Positions 61,205 through 64,000 of a stretch of 64,000 nucleotides of DNA are shown in pieces. The stretch's first letter is position 1. Every line of letters begins with the position of its first letter. The translations under genes were made by a program, and so were the position numbers. The notes under the pieces are model-generated. The model made no database searches. It was given only the letters and a program-made list of their open reading frames with translations, and was not told where the DNA came from. Origin of the DNA: Parvularcula sp964219355 (GTDB lineage Bacteria > Pseudomonadota > Alphaproteobacteria > Caulobacterales > Parvularculaceae); the NCBI GenBank assembly GCA_964219355.1, contig CAXPOZ010000005.1, positions 372,001 through 436,000 on the forward strand. Direction: 5' to 3'.

Positions 61205-63429
61205 GCACCCTCACTGACCGCGCGGAAATCGTCCATACGAATTTCCTGAACCGCATCGAGGCGGGAAAGCTTCCCGCCCCGGCAAATAATCTCGGCCTCT
61301 CCGAAGCCGGGCTGACACAAGAAGAGCTGGTTGAGCTCCTCCACATCCAGCTTCTCAGCCGACATCTCGACCGCATGTCCCGCAAGCTGCAGGCACGTGG
61401 CGAAGGTTTCTACACGATTGGCTCGTCCGGACACGAAGGGAATGCCGGGATCGCCTGGGCATTGCGGCCTGATGACATGGCGTTCCTTCATTATCGGGAT
61501 GCTGCCTTCCAGATCGCCCGCTCGCGGCAGGTTCCCGGCAGCACACCGCTCTGGGACATGCTGCTCAGCTTTACAGCGTCCTCGGAAGACCCAATTTCCG
61601 GCGGACGGCACAAGGTGCTGGGCTCGAAGACGCTCTTCATTCCGCCCCAGACCTCCACCATCGCCTCGCATCTGCCAAAGGCGGTGGGCGCTGCCTACTC
61701 CATCGGGGTGGCCGAACGCCTCAAACCTGAGCATCAGCAGCTTGCGGATGATTCCATCGTCATGGTCAGCTTTGGCGATGCCTCGCTCAACCATTCGACA
61801 GCGCAAGGCGCGATCAATACCGCCTGCTGGTCGGCCTATCAGAATTCCCCCATGCCGCTCCTGTTCGTTTGTGAGGACAATGGCATTGGCATATCGACCC
61901 GCACGCCGGGCGGCTGGGTCGAAGCCTCGGTCCGGGCGCGGCCTGCGCTCAAATATTTCCGCTGCAACGGCCTTGATGTCGCCGAGACTCATGCTGTCGC
62001 CGCCGAGGCCGCAGCTTACGTCCGAGGACAGAGGAAACCGGCCTTCCTTCATATGGGCTGCGTGCGCCTCTATGGTCACGCAGGGGCTGACGCCCAGACC
62101 GCCTATATGTCTGCCAAGCAGATCGAGGCGGAGGAAGCCAAGGACCCCCTTCTCTCATCTGCCGCCCGCCTGATCCGTGAAGGGATCATGAGCGCGGAGG
62201 AAATCCTCACCACCTATCGCGGTGTCAGCGCCCGTGTCGAACGTGCCGCAGAACATGTCATCACCCGGCCGAAGCTGAAAACGGCAGATGACGTCATGGC
62301 GAGCCTCATCCCGCCCAAACGCGCCTGCGCACCGGCACTGGAAACCAGCAAAACGGACCGCGAAAAGCTGCTAGGCAAGAGCGATGTCCGTGCCCTCGGT
62401 GAGCCGCAGCATATGGCAAAGCTCATCAATCTGGCGATGACGGATCTTATGCTCGCCCATGAGGAAATCGTCCTTGCCGGCGAGGATGTCGGCAAAAAGG
62501 GCGGCGTTTATGGCGTGACGCAACGCCTGCAGGACCGGTTCGGCCGTACACGGGTGATCGATACCCTGCTTGATGAACAGTCGATCCTCGGGCTTGGCAT
62601 CGGCATGGCGCATAATGGCCTGTTACCGATGCCGGAGATCCAGTTCCTCGCCTATCTGCACAATGCCATCGACCAGCTCCGCGCGGAAGCGGCGAGCCTC
62701 TCCTTCTTCTCGAATGGACAGTTCACGAACCCGATGGTCGTCCGCATTGCAGGGCTAGGCTATCAACGCGGGTTCGGTGGGCACTTTCACAATGAGAATA
62801 CGGTTGCCGCGATCCGCGATATCCCCGGCCTCATCCTCGCCTGCCCGTCCAATGGCCGCGACGCCGTCCTGATGCTGAGGGAATGCGTGCGGCTCGCACG
62901 GGAAGAGCAGCGTCTCGTCGTCTTTCTCGAACCCATCGCGCTTTATATGGTCCGTGACCTTCACGAAAAGGGCGATGGCGGATGGATGTTTGACTATCCG
63001 GCACCTGACAGTACCGACACCATCGCTTTGGGCGATGTAGGTGTGCATGGCGAGGGTAAAGACCTTGCCATCGTCAGTTTTGCGAACGGAGCCTATCTCT
63101 CACGGCAGGCACAGAAAATCCTTCAGGACGAGCACGGCTTTGCCGCAACCGTCATCGATCTGCGCTGGCTCTCGCCACTGCCGAAAGACAGCCTGCTTGC
63201 CGCACTCAAAGGGCACAACCGTGTGCTGATCGTTGATGAATGCCGCGAGCAGGGCTCGCACAGCGAAGCCCTCACCACGCTCCTGAAAGAAGAGACAGGC
63301 CTTGCGACCGCCCGGCTGGTCGCGACCGACAGCTATATCGCAACCGGCCCTGCCTATGGCGCGACCATGCCCGACCGCGACGGCATCATTTCTGCCGCCC
63401 TCGCGCTGGCCAAGGGAGACGAGAAATGA
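61201..63429 (+). CDS. Fused alpha-beta 2-oxoacid dehydrogenase E1
   Basis: A 742-residue thiamine-diphosphate enzyme uniting the E1 alpha (about 30-370) and E1 beta (about 400-740) chains. The alpha part shows VSFGDASLNHSTAQGAINTA and LLFVCEDNGIGIS, the ThDP-magnesium region. The beta part shows ILAGEDVGKKGGVYG, RVIDTLLDEQSILGLGIGMA, HFHNENTVAAIRDIPG and a C-terminal transketolase-like domain with RVLIVDECREQGSHSEAL. It decarboxylates a 2-oxoacid and transfers the acyl group to a lipoyl E2, not encoded here. It starts with TTG overlapping the gcdH stop (TTGA), so the two are coupled; 2-oxoadipate or a branched-chain 2-oxoacid is the likely substrate. Confidence 0.88.
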   Translation: MSTLTDRAEIVHTNFLNRIEAGKLPAPANNLGLSEAGLTQEELVELLHIQLLSRHLDRMSRKLQARGEGFYTIGSSGHEGNAGIAWALRPDDMAFLHYRDAAFQIARSRQVPGSTPLWDMLLSFTASSEDPISGGRHKVLGSKTLFIPPQTSTIASHLPKAVGAAYSIGVAERLKPEHQQLADDSIVMVSFGDASLNHSTAQGAINTACWSAYQNSPMPLLFVCEDNGIGISTRTPGGWVEASVRARPALKYFRCNGLDVAETHAVAAEAAAYVRGQRKPAFLHMGCVRLYGHAGADAQTAYMSAKQIEAEEAKDPLLSSAARLIREGIMSAEEILTTYRGVSARVERAAEHVITRPKLKTADDVMASLIPPKRACAPALETSKTDREKLLGKSDVRALGEPQHMAKLINLAMTDLMLAHEEIVLAGEDVGKKGGVYGVTQRLQDRFGRTRVIDTLLDEQSILGLGIGMAHNGLLPMPEIQFLAYLHNAIDQLRAEAASLSFFSNGQFTNPMVVRIAGLGYQRGFGGHFHNENTVAAIRDIPGLILACPSNGRDAVLMLRECVRLAREEQRLVVFLEPIALYMVRDLHEKGDGGWMFDYPAPDSTDTIALGDVGVHGEGKDLAIVSFANGAYLSRQAQKILQDEHGFAATVIDLRWLSPLPKDSLLAALKGHNRVLIVDECREQGSHSEALTTLLKEETGLATARLVATDSYIATGPAYGATMPDRDGIISAALALAKGDEK

Positions 63430-64000
63430 GCACCGCAAAACGCACTGCCCTCGTCGTCGCCCCCGGCCGCGGGGTCTATAACGCTGCCGAGCTTGGCTAT
63501 TTCCACCGTCACCATGAGAGCCGCCTCGATTTGCTCGCGGGTTTTGACGCACAGCGCGCTGAGCGCGGCCAGACGAGCCTTGCGGAACTCGATGGTGCCG
63601 AGCGTTTCACCCTCTCGAAATTCACCCGCGGCGATAATGCCTCGGGGCTCATCTATGCCTGTTCCTATGCGGATTATCTGGCAATCGACCGGGAGGCCTT
63701 CGACATCGTTGCCGTCACCGGCAATTCCATGGGCTGGTACACCGCCCTTGCCTGTGGCGGCGCGCTTGAAGGCGATCAGGGGTTCGAGGTCGTCAACACC
63801 ATGGGCACGATCATGCAGGAAGATCTGATCGGCGGTCAGCTGATCTATCCTTTCGTTGATGGCGATTGGCGGGAAATCCCCGGCAAGCGAGAGGAACTCA
63901 TTGCTCTCGTCGAAGACATCCCAGACCTGCATATCTCGATCCGGCTCGGCGGGATGCTGGTGCTGGCGGGGCTGGAGCCCGCGCTGAAAGAAGCGGAAAG
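63426..64000 (+). CDS. Acyltransferase, FabD-like (partial at window end)
   Basis: Opens at ATG 63426, overlapping the E1 stop (ATGA), and runs off the window after about 191 codons. It reads LVVAPGRGVYN near the start and then VAVTGNSMGWYTALACGGALE, the acyltransferase nucleophile elbow. The elbow is GNSMG where malonyl-CoA:ACP transacylases have GHSLG. It probably moves acyl groups between CoA and a carrier, or is a hydrolase of that fold. The coupling to a fused E1 suggests it handles the E1/GcdH product; inference. Confidence 0.75.
   Translation, partial: MSTAKRTALVVAPGRGVYNAAELGYFHRHHESRLDLLAGFDAQRAERGQTSLAELDGAERFTLSKFTRGDNASGLIYACSYADYLAIDREAFDIVAVTGNSMGWYTALACGGALEGDQGFEVVNTMGTIMQEDLIGGQLIYPFVDGDWREIPGKREELIALVEDIPDLHISIRLGGMLVLAGLEPALKEAE

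Noticed and set aside
1..64000. tRNA, rRNA, CRISPR arrays, insertion sequences and prophage genes
   Set aside because: None was seen while reading both strands; no cloverleaf, direct-repeat array, transposase motif or attachment-site duplication was found, though a structured-RNA search was not possible.

Overview
The window is about 60% GC by eye and densely coded. It reads as a chromosomal segment of an alphaproteobacterium near the Caulobacterales / Hyphomonadaceae / Parvularculales. The reasons are a three-gene proton-translocating transhydrogenase (pntAa-pntAb-pntB), an FtsZ with a long Pro/Ala/Glu-rich linker, a CtrA-like box upstream of ftsZ, a fused E1 2-oxoacid dehydrogenase, a GcdH of alphaproteobacterial type, and a type II secretion (T2SS) operon beside a TonB receptor and a large lipoprotein. 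I see no rRNA, tRNA, CRISPR array, insertion sequence or phage gene. No gene-free stretch reaches 300 bases; the longest (29868-30150) is packed with regulatory sequence.

Layout. 1-12.4 kb holds housekeeping and accessory metabolism: a Cys/Met-type PLP enzyme, a metallophosphoesterase, a decayed Doc toxin remnant, an acyl-CoA dehydrogenase, TsaC/Sua5, an Nramp-like transporter with a non-canonical metal site coupled to a DUF2891 lipoprotein, transaldolase, YjbQ, a LysM protein, a LOG-family enzyme and a CDF exporter. 12.5-24.0 kb is a complete T2SS operon on the minus strand, gspC-D-E-F-G-H-I-J-K-L-M-N plus a terminal lipoprotein, with start/stop overlaps at most junctions. 24.2-29.9 kb is a minus-strand pair: a large surface-type lipoprotein made of two tandem ~458-residue copies, then a TonB-dependent receptor. 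The prepilin peptidase gspO is divergent at 30.15 kb. The gap between gspO and the lipoprotein carries a cluster of Pho-box half-sites just upstream of a TATAAA -10 pointing at the lipoprotein. The machine, a probable cargo, a receptor and the prepilin peptidase therefore form one island that looks phosphate-controlled, resembling the ElpS/T2SS arrangement known in Caulobacter crescentus.

31.0-32.7 kb holds an uncharacterised proteasome-beta-like Ntn-hydrolase candidate (Thr directly after Met, Asp at mature position 17, Lys at 36) with a small basic partner gene. 32.8-45.8 kb holds a fused MFS/spermidine-synthase-like protein, glutathione reductase, rpiA, ftsZ, a 3-hydroxyisobutyryl-CoA hydrolase, a gene behind a Fur-like box, an SDR, a membrane-YbjQ fusion and two EF-hand proteins. 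45.9-57.3 kb holds clpB behind a heat-shock-like promoter, a GFA enzyme, the pnt operon, an NtrC-type sigma-54 regulator, an EamA transporter and Dps. 57.4-64 kb holds an aminotransferase, MscS, and a coupled run gcdH - fused E1 2-oxoacid dehydrogenase - acyltransferase that leaves the window, plausibly for lysine or 2-oxoadipate breakdown.

Functions were assigned by reading motifs, without searches; start codons were chosen from Shine-Dalgarno spacing and gene overlaps.
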